DNA from: an uncultured Pseudomonadota bacterium
GTDB lineage: Bacteria > Myxococcota_A > Polyangia > HGW-17
Direction: 5' to 3'
NCBI GenBank assembly: GCA_938004375.1
Contig: CALKWH010000080.1
Span: 1-22,218 of the forward strand
DNA length: 22,218 nucleotides
In this document: piece after piece, positions 8,001-14,883 of the stretch
Position numbering within the stretch: position 1 is the stretch's first letter
Layout: each line of letters opens with the position of its first letter
Program-made: the position numbers and the translations under genes
Notes under the pieces: model-generated
Seen by the model: the letters and a program-made list of their open reading frames with translations, nothing else
Databases searched by the model: none
What the model was told of the DNA's origin: nothing

Positions 8001-9053
8001 CAGGGCACTGTCATAGTTTTTCCTGTTCAACCAGAGATTCCCGTACCAGAGCAGGGCAAAAAAGAGCATACGATGGACGACTTCTCCGGGGTCCTGGATT
8101 TCTTTCAGATTTTCAATCACTTCCAGCAGGTTTTGGAGAGCTCCGGACGCATTTCCCTGGTGCACCTGTTTGATTACAACCTGTAGTTGTCGGCCGAGCT
8201 TATCGAGTTCATGGAGCAGAGTCTTTTCCTTCGTCGTTTTCAACAACTGGATTTCCGGTTTCGGGGAGTTCAATTCTGCAGGAGGTAGGGGCATGGCGGG
8301 AGTCGCGAGTTGCCAGTCCATCCGGCTTCGTTCCAATGTGTGCCTTTCGAGGTTTTCCAATTTCAAGGCGTCCACGCCCTGCCGATTTTTTCTTATTGGA
8401 GGTCTGTATTCATCCAGACATTGGATTTCACATGAGCCAACGGAAATTTCGAACGCACCGAAATTCTGCAAGAATGGAAAGTAATCATCACTATAATAAT
8501 AAAATGTATCCAAATAGGCTTTATCAAGGTGCGTGTGGTTGGAAGTCATAAATTTCATCAAAATGGAGAACAACTCAGAGGTGAGGTTACCTAGGCCAGA
8601 GTCGGCATGACAATGGATAAACACCACGGCGATCGATTGGTCCGACCTGCGTTGGAACATGGGCAACTTTTTCGTGATGATTTTTATCTCGTCCGGCACA
8701 ACGATGCAACAAAGAATTTTCCTGGATGCCGATAAAAAAAACAGATCCTCCAGTTTTCCACTCTGGTCATGTTTGCCTTTGGCAAAATCCTGTATCGTCA
8801 AGGTTTTGTCATCTTCCGGAAACCCATCCAAATAGAAACCCAGAAATAGCTGATCATCCCTGTCTGCTGTGCTGAAGAAGTCATGCACGAGGAGGGTATC
8901 ATCACGATGGAGAAGGCTTCGGTCGGAGTCCCGGAAATCGACGAAACCTCTGGCCAGCAACTTGTGCTGCAAAAAGGCCATTTTCGATTTCCCGACTTTT
9001 TGATCCGGGAAAAACAATAAGCTATAATTATATTTATTGGTCTTGTTGGTCAT
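5013..9053 (-). CDS. Very large helical (TPR-like) repeat protein, function unknown
   Basis: The product is 1346 aa. Residues 1 to about 240 form a mixed alpha/beta region with hydrophobic strands such as 'ILCCIVVPDEIKII' and 'IAVVFIHCHADSG'. The rest is almost wholly helical, with TPR-like spacing of aromatic, small and Ala residues, for example 'WYGNLWLNRKNYDSALLAWE' and 'AFHVGYFYLRNQQLERAHEF'. This suggests a long solenoid for protein or peptide binding. I found no signal peptide, transmembrane segment or catalytic motif; a CHAT/caspase-like reading of 'FIHCHAD' is not supported. The ATG at 9053 has GAGG eight bases upstream. It is the first gene of the operon and the lowest in GC (about 43% in one counted line). 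Its stop overlaps the glycosyltransferase GTG start. It may be a scaffold or recognition subunit; that is inference. Confidence 0.8.
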   Translation of the reverse strand: MTNKTNKYNYSLLFFPDQKVGKSKMAFLQHKLLARGFVDFRDSDRSLLHRDDTLLVHDFFSTADRDDQLFLGFYLDGFPEDDKTLTIQDFAKGKHDQSGKLEDLFFLSASRKILCCIVVPDEIKIITKKLPMFQRRSDQSIAVVFIHCHADSGLGNLTSELFSILMKFMTSNHTHLDKAYLDTFYYYSDDYFPFLQNFGAFEISVGSCEIQCLDEYRPPIRKNRQGVDALKLENLERHTLERSRMDWQLATPAMPLPPAELNSPKPEIQLLKTTKEKTLLHELDKLGRQLQVVIKQVHQGNASGALQNLLEVIENLKEIQDPGEVVHRMLFFALLWYGNLWLNRKNYDSALLAWEEAISVQERYAGGQYYSQEQSLFIYDALSYIYFKKDNFDAMEFFIEEKFKLLEKLPDHDGPLKTIYLNTQCQILILLLKNAEIAKALTMSSQLLQAFFSGEHELPSHWQVFQLVWSLYTEAASRCRNIDGWLEASTAKAGLLNSLAPLTESTWQEELFTDTEIERSIGWVFHEIPNRFMDPDNQQRIQTIRRKFVESPCPPALQQKMLNWAFHVGYFYLRNQQLERAHEFFEIARKHLTEFQLDPRTMEHVFVLFYEFAGAAAHTSGDAYAAFFWSKREYDYFSTDNQEPGKLASCLYRWLYSSIRVQNQNGIETAVSAASPLLELPVYPDVYEVDPLLLCKLYLLCTKQLQEKDRDVNTRLIRLNNERILRVTEDPKYSLQEVASLYLQFYQNFLTSTRGAAFLSLKRLLNRYCTKKDPSDQREECFLIMMKTGILIQYMIALVHPSYYVLFSNIVHVIRMVESPRQDQFHLLEYYFLSMYYLEKKNQEQVLPQALRKYLSLDSQLLLQKCTLKDRTLVRPELFEAIHKLIDSHVESRSFNRQEELYRVIFSACFLASMNPSEDDLLSQLAIAVERIPEQNLKYGINKQIAKLLHEWTPINPKKFIPEFVRSVKNLMEASQYVADRSPFMELLLFHENQLFDPKRPISDNTIISTQWRLVDLYFQNNDINRANRIFDLNVKNITTCFNKPQLEILELVNQIGECKSRLDKFKPLQKESRSSLQVLARVFREKVFVESSPSPPLHILNEAYRMILMIEIHLDEPKDVWELLEKDLARWFHLGYNYFHVFSSLVLDISQKSSQMERNPENGDPHIDFILKAFPIILKNTQDPRCGEVFIKEAFFRTHDDKCFSTYRDIKLDELLQQHINNSIWNENVILILSYLHKRNYRLVHPEIVARYSLELLKKALGAVRDPETGEVMNRFEQYPDGALYEPNILALAAIYSQYHSWCFDGNILGFLSKYQYRFKEKTKNLKLDDGVKKYVIFALDLLPM

Positions 9054-9206
9054 TGTTGATTCCTCAAAACAAGACGCGTCATCATACTGTATTTCAAAAG
9101 AAAAAAATCATAAAATTCTTTGTCAGTCTTTGTTCGTTTACGCGTCCGTGGAAACGTCTGCGGTCGACGAATGACAAGTTGGGCTGGTAATCATGGAGTA
9201 CGAAAA
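9054..9206. promoter_or_regulatory. Shared divergent promoter region
   Basis: These 153 bases separate two divergent genes and must hold the promoters for both the operon and the 614-aa gene. An AT-rich core at about 9085-9120 contains minus-strand TATGAT-type -10 candidates, but I find no convincing -35 at a 16-18 base distance. Ribosome-binding sites are clear on both sides: GAGG before 9053 and GGAG before 9207. No clear operator palindrome is visible. Confidence 0.5.
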
Positions 9207-11051
9207 ATGGCCCGTATCGCGTTTCAGGAACCGGATTGGCAACAAATTCCCACGATTGTCGACGAGGTGATTTGGTCGTACCAAAATCCTCGGCAGTGCC
9301 GGGAGTATCGGGAATTCGTGGAAACTCTGGAATTGTGGGGCGTAACCGGACACCGACGTTGGCTGGACGACCGCGGCATGTTCACAAGCGAGAGAATGTC
9401 GTCGCCAGTTTCCCGGGTGTTGAAAAAAAACCAGGAACTCTTCATGGAGTCGGTCGAAAGACTGTACCAGGAAGAGCCGGTCATCGAGGGCGGGTTCGTT
9501 CTGCTCTGTGGGAGTTTGTCCACCGTGTCCGGAGAAGAACGGTTCCGTCTCCATCGGCTGGTCATGTCTTCCTATCTCGAGGATTCAGGCGTATTCATCT
9601 CGAAAGAGGCGGAACAAAGGAAGACCATTTTTTCGGGGAAACCGTCGCAGGCATCCGTCGCCTTCATCCATTTGGGGCGCAACGTCGAAGACGAGCCGCA
9701 GCCGTCTCTGTTCCGTCTCTCTTTGCACACGCTGGTTTTTGGAATGGACAGCTTCCAGGAGCCTGGACGAACCTTGGCGCAGTCCCTGGACCGCGTGGAC
9801 GGCACGCCCGATATGATGGCCACCCTGGTTTCCATCGATGGAAATTGGACGGGCCTTTTCCTGATGACGACCAACCCCTTGGACTTGGTCCGGCGTTGGA
9901 AGCGTTCGGAGGTCCTGCACCAGAACTGGGGGTATTACGCGAACTGCCAGCGAGGAGAAGCCATTTTAGCGGTGGCGAAGGACAGGGACTGGAATCTGAG
10001 ACTCCTGGAGAAGGAATGGAAAGTCAGACCCACCACACGGCAGTTGGTGTTGCATCGGTTTTTCCGACGGCAGTCGTTGCGACGACCGCTGGTGACGGAT
10101 GTGCCCGCGAGTTCGAAAGCCCAGCGTGAAACGCGCGCACGCACAGCGTATTTATCCCCGGCCAGCTTGCTCTCGCGAGGGGAGCGGATTGTGTTTCGCG
10201 CCTTAATGTATCAGTCTGAATTTCCTGAGCGTCTCGAGCGAAAGACTTCGGTGAAACTGCGGTCGGAGGCTGTCGCTCCACTTCCCGATGAAGGGATCGA
10301 TGCGCCAGAGGCGAACGTGGTATCCCATTGGTACGAAGACGAAAGGCCCGAGCCGTTGCCTCCGAGGTTTCTGCAGGACTTGAGTGCCAAGCTCCGTGAA
10401 GATCTGCGGGCCAATCCTTGGGTCACGGCGCGGGAAAGTGGACCAGGAGAATCCGGTCTCCGGCTCAGGTTGGGGAGAAGCTATGGAAAAGAGGCTCTGC
10501 AAAAGCACTGGTGCATGGTTTTTACCGGATACGATTATTCGCCACCGGTGATACCCGCTGGTCCTCTGCCAGTTTCTCTGCTCGAACTGGAGCGACAACT
10601 CCAGACGGCCATGTTGACTTCGACCCCGGAGCTCGATCGTGAGAACCTCGTGCTGAACTGGTATTTCCCCGTGCAGCCAAACCCTCTCGAGACGGCCAAG
10701 ATGGGCGTATTTCAGTTGCGAGTGCCGTTGGCGCTGTTCTGGCAAGGCATCGCCCTGGGGGATCTCTTCGAGGGAAGGCCCATCATGCACGCATTCCTGC
10801 GGGACGACGGTCTGTACATCACGGGGCTCGATCCCAAAGGTGTTGCTCATCATGTGAATTTCAATGTGCCGCTCGAATTGCCGCCGAAGTTTCGCCTGAG
10901 CTTGAAGAGACATCGATGGTCAAAAGGTTCGAGTCTGGACCGAGCAGCGCAAGAACTTGGGTCGATCGTCTTCGATGTCTGCACGTTCCTGATGGTGTCG
11001 GGTAATGGTCGTCTGAAGGGCGTGGAAGACCTGGAGTACCGGTCTGATTGA
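9207..11051 (+). CDS. 614-aa protein of unknown function, divergent from the operon
   Basis: I do not recognise this protein. The frame is open from a TTG at 9120, but the ATG at 9207 has a well-placed GGAG (about 9195-9198, eight bases upstream) and is the better start, giving MARIAFQEPDWQQIPTIVDE. The protein is rich in Trp, Arg and Glu and appears soluble, with no signal peptide or membrane segment. It seems to have two parts: a mixed alpha/beta N-terminal part up to about residue 370, and a C-terminal part after an acidic, proline-rich linker ('DERPEPLPPRF'). No catalytic signature was found. GC is intermediate between the operon and the right-hand genes. Divergent pairing with the five-gene operon suggests a related role, but none can be named. 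Confidence 0.75.
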   Translation: MARIAFQEPDWQQIPTIVDEVIWSYQNPRQCREYREFVETLELWGVTGHRRWLDDRGMFTSERMSSPVSRVLKKNQELFMESVERLYQEEPVIEGGFVLLCGSLSTVSGEERFRLHRLVMSSYLEDSGVFISKEAEQRKTIFSGKPSQASVAFIHLGRNVEDEPQPSLFRLSLHTLVFGMDSFQEPGRTLAQSLDRVDGTPDMMATLVSIDGNWTGLFLMTTNPLDLVRRWKRSEVLHQNWGYYANCQRGEAILAVAKDRDWNLRLLEKEWKVRPTTRQLVLHRFFRRQSLRRPLVTDVPASSKAQRETRARTAYLSPASLLSRGERIVFRALMYQSEFPERLERKTSVKLRSEAVAPLPDEGIDAPEANVVSHWYEDERPEPLPPRFLQDLSAKLREDLRANPWVTARESGPGESGLRLRLGRSYGKEALQKHWCMVFTGYDYSPPVIPAGPLPVSLLELERQLQTAMLTSTPELDRENLVLNWYFPVQPNPLETAKMGVFQLRVPLALFWQGIALGDLFEGRPIMHAFLRDDGLYITGLDPKGVAHHVNFNVPLELPPKFRLSLKRHRWSKGSSLDRAAQELGSIVFDVCTFLMVSGNGRLKGVEDLEYRSD

Positions 11052-11075
11052 GGAAGACCCGGGATTTATTTTTGC
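11041..11075 (+). terminator. Weak possible terminator after the 614-aa gene
   Basis: GGTCT (11041-11045) and AGACC (11055-11059) can pair around a 9-base loop and overlap the stop codon. A CGGGA follows, then the T-rich run TTTATTTTTG. The five-base stem is short, so this is a tentative call. Confidence 0.3.
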
Positions 11076-11118
11076 AGTGTGACGGGCGTTTTCCTGCCCC
11101 TGAACGTGGCCGAACCTG

Positions 11119-11148
11119 TTGCGGGACGGGGTGCTTTCGTGGTAGGCT
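11119..11148 (+). promoter_or_regulatory. Possible promoter upstream of the beta-barrel gene
   Basis: TTGCGG (11119-11124) and TAGGCT (11143-11148) are separated by 18 bases, about 60 bases before the ATG at 11211. Each matches the sigma-70 consensus at several positions only. In GC-rich DNA such matches are common by chance. Confidence 0.25.
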
Positions 11149-11210
11149 GTCGGCCGTTGTAATGCACCGGAACGCGAGACCGACACCCGCTTGAACCGAG
11201 GCTGTGAAGC

Positions 11211-11924
11211 ATGCGACGCCCTGATGCCGCCCTTGTGATTTCCCTGTTGCTGACCGTCTTTCTGGCTGTGCCCGCGCGCGCGGCCGAGCCCGCCGCGGCC
11301 GACAAGCCCGCCGCGACGCCCGCCGCGGCGCCCGCCGCGGCGCCCGAAGTGAAGCCCCCGGCGTCGAGGCCTTCCGTGTCTTCGCTGCTGTTCGAGGCCG
11401 GCGGCGGCCTCAACGCCTGTTCCGGCGAATTCTGCTCCGAGGGCGGCCCGTCCTGGGGCGCCGACCTCACCGCGCTGTACCGCATGAACCGCCACTTCGC
11501 GCTGGGGTTCAACGTGCACTACGGGCGCATGGCCCCGGACCAGATCGACACCCTGTACGACTACGTGCTCAACTTCGAGGCCCGCGGGATCCTGCCCCTG
11601 GGCAGCCGCCTCGAACTGTTCGCCTCGGCCGCCTTCGGCTACGCGACCGTCTATGCCGACGGCGTCTTCGACGAGGAGGACGGCAAGCACCTGATCTTCC
11701 GCGCCACCGGCGTCACCGTGGGGGCCGTCGCCGGCCTGAGCGTGCGCGTCGCCCAGCGCCTGCACCTGGGCCTGATGGGCCGCTTCTGGTACCCGAACTG
11801 GAGCGACGCCTGCTTCTACGAGGCCGACGGCGGCGAGTGCAACGAGCCCGAGGACCTGGATTTCAACTTCGAGATGATGCCCTGGTACGCCGGCCTGTTC
11901 GTCCGCTATGAGCTCCCCTACTAA
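11211..11924 (+). CDS. Outer-membrane beta-barrel protein
   Basis: The 237-aa precursor starts with a type I signal peptide: two Arg, a hydrophobic core, and cleavage after ARA at about residue 24. An Ala/Pro-rich linker follows (about 25-53). From residue 58 the protein has alternating polar and hydrophobic strands with Gly and aromatic girdle residues, such as 'FALGFNVHYGRMAP', 'LELFASAAFGYATVYADG' and 'LHLGLMGRFWYPNW'. It ends in the strand 'YAGLFVRYELPY' with a terminal aromatic residue, the usual C-terminal signal for barrel assembly. It fits the small 8-strand OmpA/OmpW-like barrels, though I cannot assign a family. A GAGG nine bases before the ATG supports the start. Its last 17 bases overlap the antiporter gene, so the two are probably co-expressed. 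Confidence 0.75.
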   Translation: MRRPDAALVISLLLTVFLAVPARAAEPAAADKPAATPAAAPAAAPEVKPPASRPSVSSLLFEAGGGLNACSGEFCSEGGPSWGADLTALYRMNRHFALGFNVHYGRMAPDQIDTLYDYVLNFEARGILPLGSRLELFASAAFGYATVYADGVFDEEDGKHLIFRATGVTVGAVAGLSVRVAQRLHLGLMGRFWYPNWSDACFYEADGGECNEPEDLDFNFEMMPWYAGLFVRYELPY

Positions 11925-13356
11925 CGATCGGGCACCGGCGCCGACCGGCGGTCCCGCGACCGACGCCGGCCTCCCTCCGCTGGTCCTCGCGCTGGTCCCG
12001 GTGGTCTTCCTGCTGGGCGCCCTGTACCTCACCGTCCTGCGCTTCAAGTTGCAGCCCCACCTGGCGCTGATCTTCACGTCGGCGCTGGTCGCCGCCCTGG
12101 CCCGCTGGCGGAAGGTGACCTGGGAGCGCACCCTCGAGGCCATGACCGCGTCCATCGCGTCCACGCTGCCGGCGATCCTGCTGCTCATGGCCGTGGGACT
12201 GCTCATCGGTTCCTGGCTCCAGAGCGGCATCGTGCCGTCGCTGATCGTCTACGGCTTCTCCCTCGTGAGCCCCACCTACTTCCTGTTCACCGCGGCGCTG
12301 ATCTCCTCGGTGGTGTCGCTGGCCACCGGCAGCTCGTGGTCCACCGCCGGCACCGTGGGCCTCGCGCTCATGGGCCTGGGGGCGTCCCTGGGCGTGCCCG
12401 CGCCCATGACCGCCGGCGCCGTGGTCTCGGGCGCCTACTTCGGCGACAAGATGTCGCCGCTCTCGGACACCACCAACCTCGCGCCCGCGGTGGCCGGCAG
12501 CGACCTCTTCACCCACATCCGCCACATGGTGTGGACCACCGGTCCGAGCCTGCTCGTCGCGCTGGCCGCCTATTTCGTCATCGGGCTGTTCGCCGACTGG
12601 GGCGGCGGCGGCGGCCCCGCCACCGACGTGGTGTCCCCCATCCGCGCGCACTTCTTCGTGACCCCGTGGCTGCTCCTGCCCCCGCTGGTGGTCATCGGCC
12701 TCGTGGCCACGAAGCGCCCGGCGCTCCCGTCGATCCTGTTCGGCGCGCTGCTGGGCATGCTCTTCGCGGTGTGGTTCCAGGACGCCTCCTGGAAGTCGGT
12801 GCTGGCCACGGCCAAGGGCGGCTTCACCATCGACACCGGGAGCGCGGCCCTCGACGACCTGCTCTCCCGCGGCGGCCTGGACAAGATGATGGACACCGTG
12901 GCCCTGATCCTGTGCGCGGTCTCCTTCGGCGGCGCCATGGAGGCCGCCGGCTTCCTGCAGGCCATCACGCGGGCCATCCTGAGGCTGGTGCACGGCACCG
13001 GCAGCCTGGTGCTGGTCACCGTCTGCACCGCCGTCGGCATGAACGTGGTCGCCGGCGACCAGTACATCGCCATCGTGCTCCCCGGCCGCATGTACAAGTC
13101 CACCTACGAGAGGCTGGGCCTCGCGCCCCACAACCTCTCCCGCGCCCTCGAGGACAGCGCCACCCTCACCTCGCCGCTGGTCCCCTGGAACACCTGCGGC
13201 GCCTTCATGGCCGCCACCCTGGGCGTCTCCCCGCTCTTGTACCTCCCCTGGGCCATCCTCAACTGGTTCAACCCGCTGGTGTCGATCTTCTACGGTTTCA
13301 CCGGCCTCACGATGGAGCGCCTGCCGGAGAAACCCGAAGCGGTGCAGGAAATCTAG
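11908..13356 (+). CDS. nhaC: Na+/H+ antiporter, NhaC family
   Basis: The 482-aa product is a polytopic inner-membrane protein with about ten or more hydrophobic segments. It carries the strongly conserved NhaC stretch 'GAYFGDKMSPLSDTTNLAP' near residues 180-198, preceded by 'SSVVSLATGSSWSTAGTVG'. A second half contains 'GMNVVAGDQYIAIVLPGRM' and 'TSPLVPWNTCGAFMAATLG', also typical of the family. NhaC proteins exchange external protons for cytoplasmic Na+, though some relatives exchange dicarboxylates or amino acids (malate/lactate type). The substrate is therefore likely but not certain. The ATG at 11908 lies within the end of the beta-barrel gene (17-base overlap). The N-terminal 20 residues are a hydrophilic Pro/Ala-rich extension. 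Confidence 0.92.
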   Translation: MSSPTNDRAPAPTGGPATDAGLPPLVLALVPVVFLLGALYLTVLRFKLQPHLALIFTSALVAALARWRKVTWERTLEAMTASIASTLPAILLLMAVGLLIGSWLQSGIVPSLIVYGFSLVSPTYFLFTAALISSVVSLATGSSWSTAGTVGLALMGLGASLGVPAPMTAGAVVSGAYFGDKMSPLSDTTNLAPAVAGSDLFTHIRHMVWTTGPSLLVALAAYFVIGLFADWGGGGGPATDVVSPIRAHFFVTPWLLLPPLVVIGLVATKRPALPSILFGALLGMLFAVWFQDASWKSVLATAKGGFTIDTGSAALDDLLSRGGLDKMMDTVALILCAVSFGGAMEAAGFLQAITRAILRLVHGTGSLVLVTVCTAVGMNVVAGDQYIAIVLPGRMYKSTYERLGLAPHNLSRALEDSATLTSPLVPWNTCGAFMAATLGVSPLLYLPWAILNWFNPLVSIFYGFTGLTMERLPEKPEAVQEI

Positions 13357-13374
13357 GGCGTCCTTCCCGGCTGT

Positions 13375-13414
13375 TTGTCAACATTCCGTGACGTTTTCGT
13401 GACCGAGGCGTGAC
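13375..13414 (+). promoter_or_regulatory. Four direct repeats at 11-bp spacing: probable OmpR/PhoB-type operator
   Basis: TTGTCA at 13375-13380 is followed by CGTGAC at 13387, 13398 and 13409. The conserved G-T core recurs every 11 bases exactly. Such tandem units, one per helical turn, are how PhoB/OmpR winged-helix response regulators bind; PhoB units are TGTCA-like. The array lies 80-120 bases before the ATG of the dehydratase operon, and a TAAAAG (13433-13438) follows at -10-like distance. I infer activation of that operon by a response regulator; which one is unknown. Confidence 0.5.
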
Positions 13415-13494
13415 AATCGTGGGGATTGCTGGTAAAAGACGGTTTCCGCCAGATCGGGGACGACCCGGCGTCGGAGGACGGATCCCGGGAGCCC

Positions 13495-14883
13495 ATGGAA
13501 CTGAAGCCCTATGAAATCATCGAGAGCGTGATCGCGGGCGCGAAGCTCGGCACGCAGGTGCTGGACAAGGGGCCCGCTGCCTGGGCGATGCTCAAGGCCG
13601 TGCAGCCGTTCCTGTTCCACGGCGAGCACCGGCTCAACCGGGCGGCGCGGTTCGGCTACCAGAAGGTGGGCTCCGGGCGCTGGACGCCGGGGGAGCTGGC
13701 CGCCTACCGGCACGACTGCATCGCCACGCTGGCGTTCTTCCAGCGGGTGCTCGACGCGCGGGACGGCCGCGAGCCGCTGGTGTGGCTGGGCTGGCCGGTG
13801 CCCGTGGAGGTGGCCTCGGGGTTCGACGACGTGGCGCCGTTCGTGCCCGAGGCGTTCATGGCCATCGCCAACATGGTGGGCACCGACGGCCACGTGGCCT
13901 GCCTCGAGGCCGTGGAGCGCGAGGGCATCGCCGACGACATCTGCGCCATGGATCGCGTGAGCCTGGGGGCGTACCTGCTGAAGCAGATCCCCGATCCCGC
14001 GGCCATCATCTCGGTGGCCCACCCCTGCGACGCCGGGCGCACGGCCTCGCAACTGATGGAGTACATCTCCGGGGCGCCGGCCTACACGATCAACACGGCG
14101 TACACCAAGGAGGACGACGACGTGATGGCCTACTCGAAGAACCTGTTCGAGGCCATCGCCTTCCTCGAGGACACGCTGCACCGCAAGTACAACTGGGAGA
14201 AGTTCCGCCGCGGGGTCCGCGTGCTGGACGAGCAGAACCGCCTCCTCGACGAGATCACGATCATGAACCAGGCGATCCCGTCGGCCGGGCTCGCGCTGAA
14301 CCTGCAGACGGCCTGGGGCTCGAAGATCACCGGCTCCGGGAACCCCGAGCTCCTCGAGAGCGCGCGGATCACGCACAAGGTCGGCCAGTTTCGCCTGCGC
14401 CACCCCCGGCTTCGGCGCCGGGTGGAGAAGTTCCGCATCATCGTGGCGGACATGCCCATCGTGTTCTCGGAGATGTACATGTGGATCGAGCGGACCTTCG
14501 GCGGCGTGGTGGTGGGCGACTACATCGGCGACGCCATCTTCCCGCCCATCGACATGACGAGCCTGGAGACCATGATGATGGGCGTGGCCCGGGACCGGCT
14601 GTACATGGGCATGATCAAGCAGGCCCACGGTGCGGCCCGGGAGACCGTGGACGACCTGGAGCGCCAGATCGCCCACTTCTCGCCGGACTGCGTGATCCAG
14701 AACGGGCACCAGGGGTGCAAGCACAACCGCGCGCTGGGGCGCATCGTCCGCGACGTGTGCCGGCGTCACGGCCTGCCGCTTCTGGTGATGGAGGCCGACA
14801 TCTTCGACAAGCGGGTGATGTCCGAGGCCGAGGTCAAGCGGCAACTGACCGCCTTCTTCGTCGAGAACGGATTCGCGTCATGA
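13495..14883 (+). CDS. 2-hydroxyacyl-CoA dehydratase / benzoyl-CoA reductase-like subunit (larger)
   Basis: The product is 462 aa and belongs to the HgdA/HgdB/BcrB/BcrC superfamily, which binds Fe-S clusters and performs ATP-driven one-electron reduction of CoA thioesters. Likely cluster cysteines are C150 ('DDICAMDR'), C178 ('AHPCDAGR') and about C408 ('NGHQGCKHNR'). The C-terminal 'MEADIFDKRVMS' matches the family's closing acidic motif. I prefer the ATG at 13495 because the conserved part starts there; an upstream in-frame TTG at 13426 would add 23 residues. Its stop overlaps the next start (ATGA, 14880-14883). The size is closest to BzdO/BcrB. No CoA-transferase or ligase gene is nearby to show the substrate, so dehydratase, aryl-CoA reductase and double-cubane reductase remain possible. 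Confidence 0.82.
   Translation: MELKPYEIIESVIAGAKLGTQVLDKGPAAWAMLKAVQPFLFHGEHRLNRAARFGYQKVGSGRWTPGELAAYRHDCIATLAFFQRVLDARDGREPLVWLGWPVPVEVASGFDDVAPFVPEAFMAIANMVGTDGHVACLEAVEREGIADDICAMDRVSLGAYLLKQIPDPAAIISVAHPCDAGRTASQLMEYISGAPAYTINTAYTKEDDDVMAYSKNLFEAIAFLEDTLHRKYNWEKFRRGVRVLDEQNRLLDEITIMNQAIPSAGLALNLQTAWGSKITGSGNPELLESARITHKVGQFRLRHPRLRRRVEKFRIIVADMPIVFSEMYMWIERTFGGVVVGDYIGDAIFPPIDMTSLETMMMGVARDRLYMGMIKQAHGAARETVDDLERQIAHFSPDCVIQNGHQGCKHNRALGRIVRDVCRRHGLPLLVMEADIFDKRVMSEAEVKRQLTAFFVENGFAS

Noticed and set aside
5013..9053. CHAT/caspase-type protease reading of the TPR protein N-terminus
   Set aside because: 'FIHCHADSG' has no paired catalytic His-Gly and downstream Cys motif in the usual arrangement.
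9120..9206. Upstream TTG start extending the divergent unknown protein by 29 residues
   Set aside because: The Arg-rich extension has no ribosome-binding site, while the ATG at 9207 has GGAG at the right distance.
1..11200. Attachment-site repeats, tRNA or integrase at the island edges
   Set aside because: By eye I found no matching direct repeats or tRNA-like sequence at about 60-150 and 11,050-11,200, and no recombinase gene. A computed repeat search could still find a short one.
11863..13131. 422-codon antisense ORF across the antiporter gene, and similar long antisense ORFs at 13378-18554 and 20096-21460
   Set aside because: In about 70% GC DNA stop codons are rare in all frames. These are low-complexity shadows (Gly/Arg/His/Ala-rich) of the real genes.
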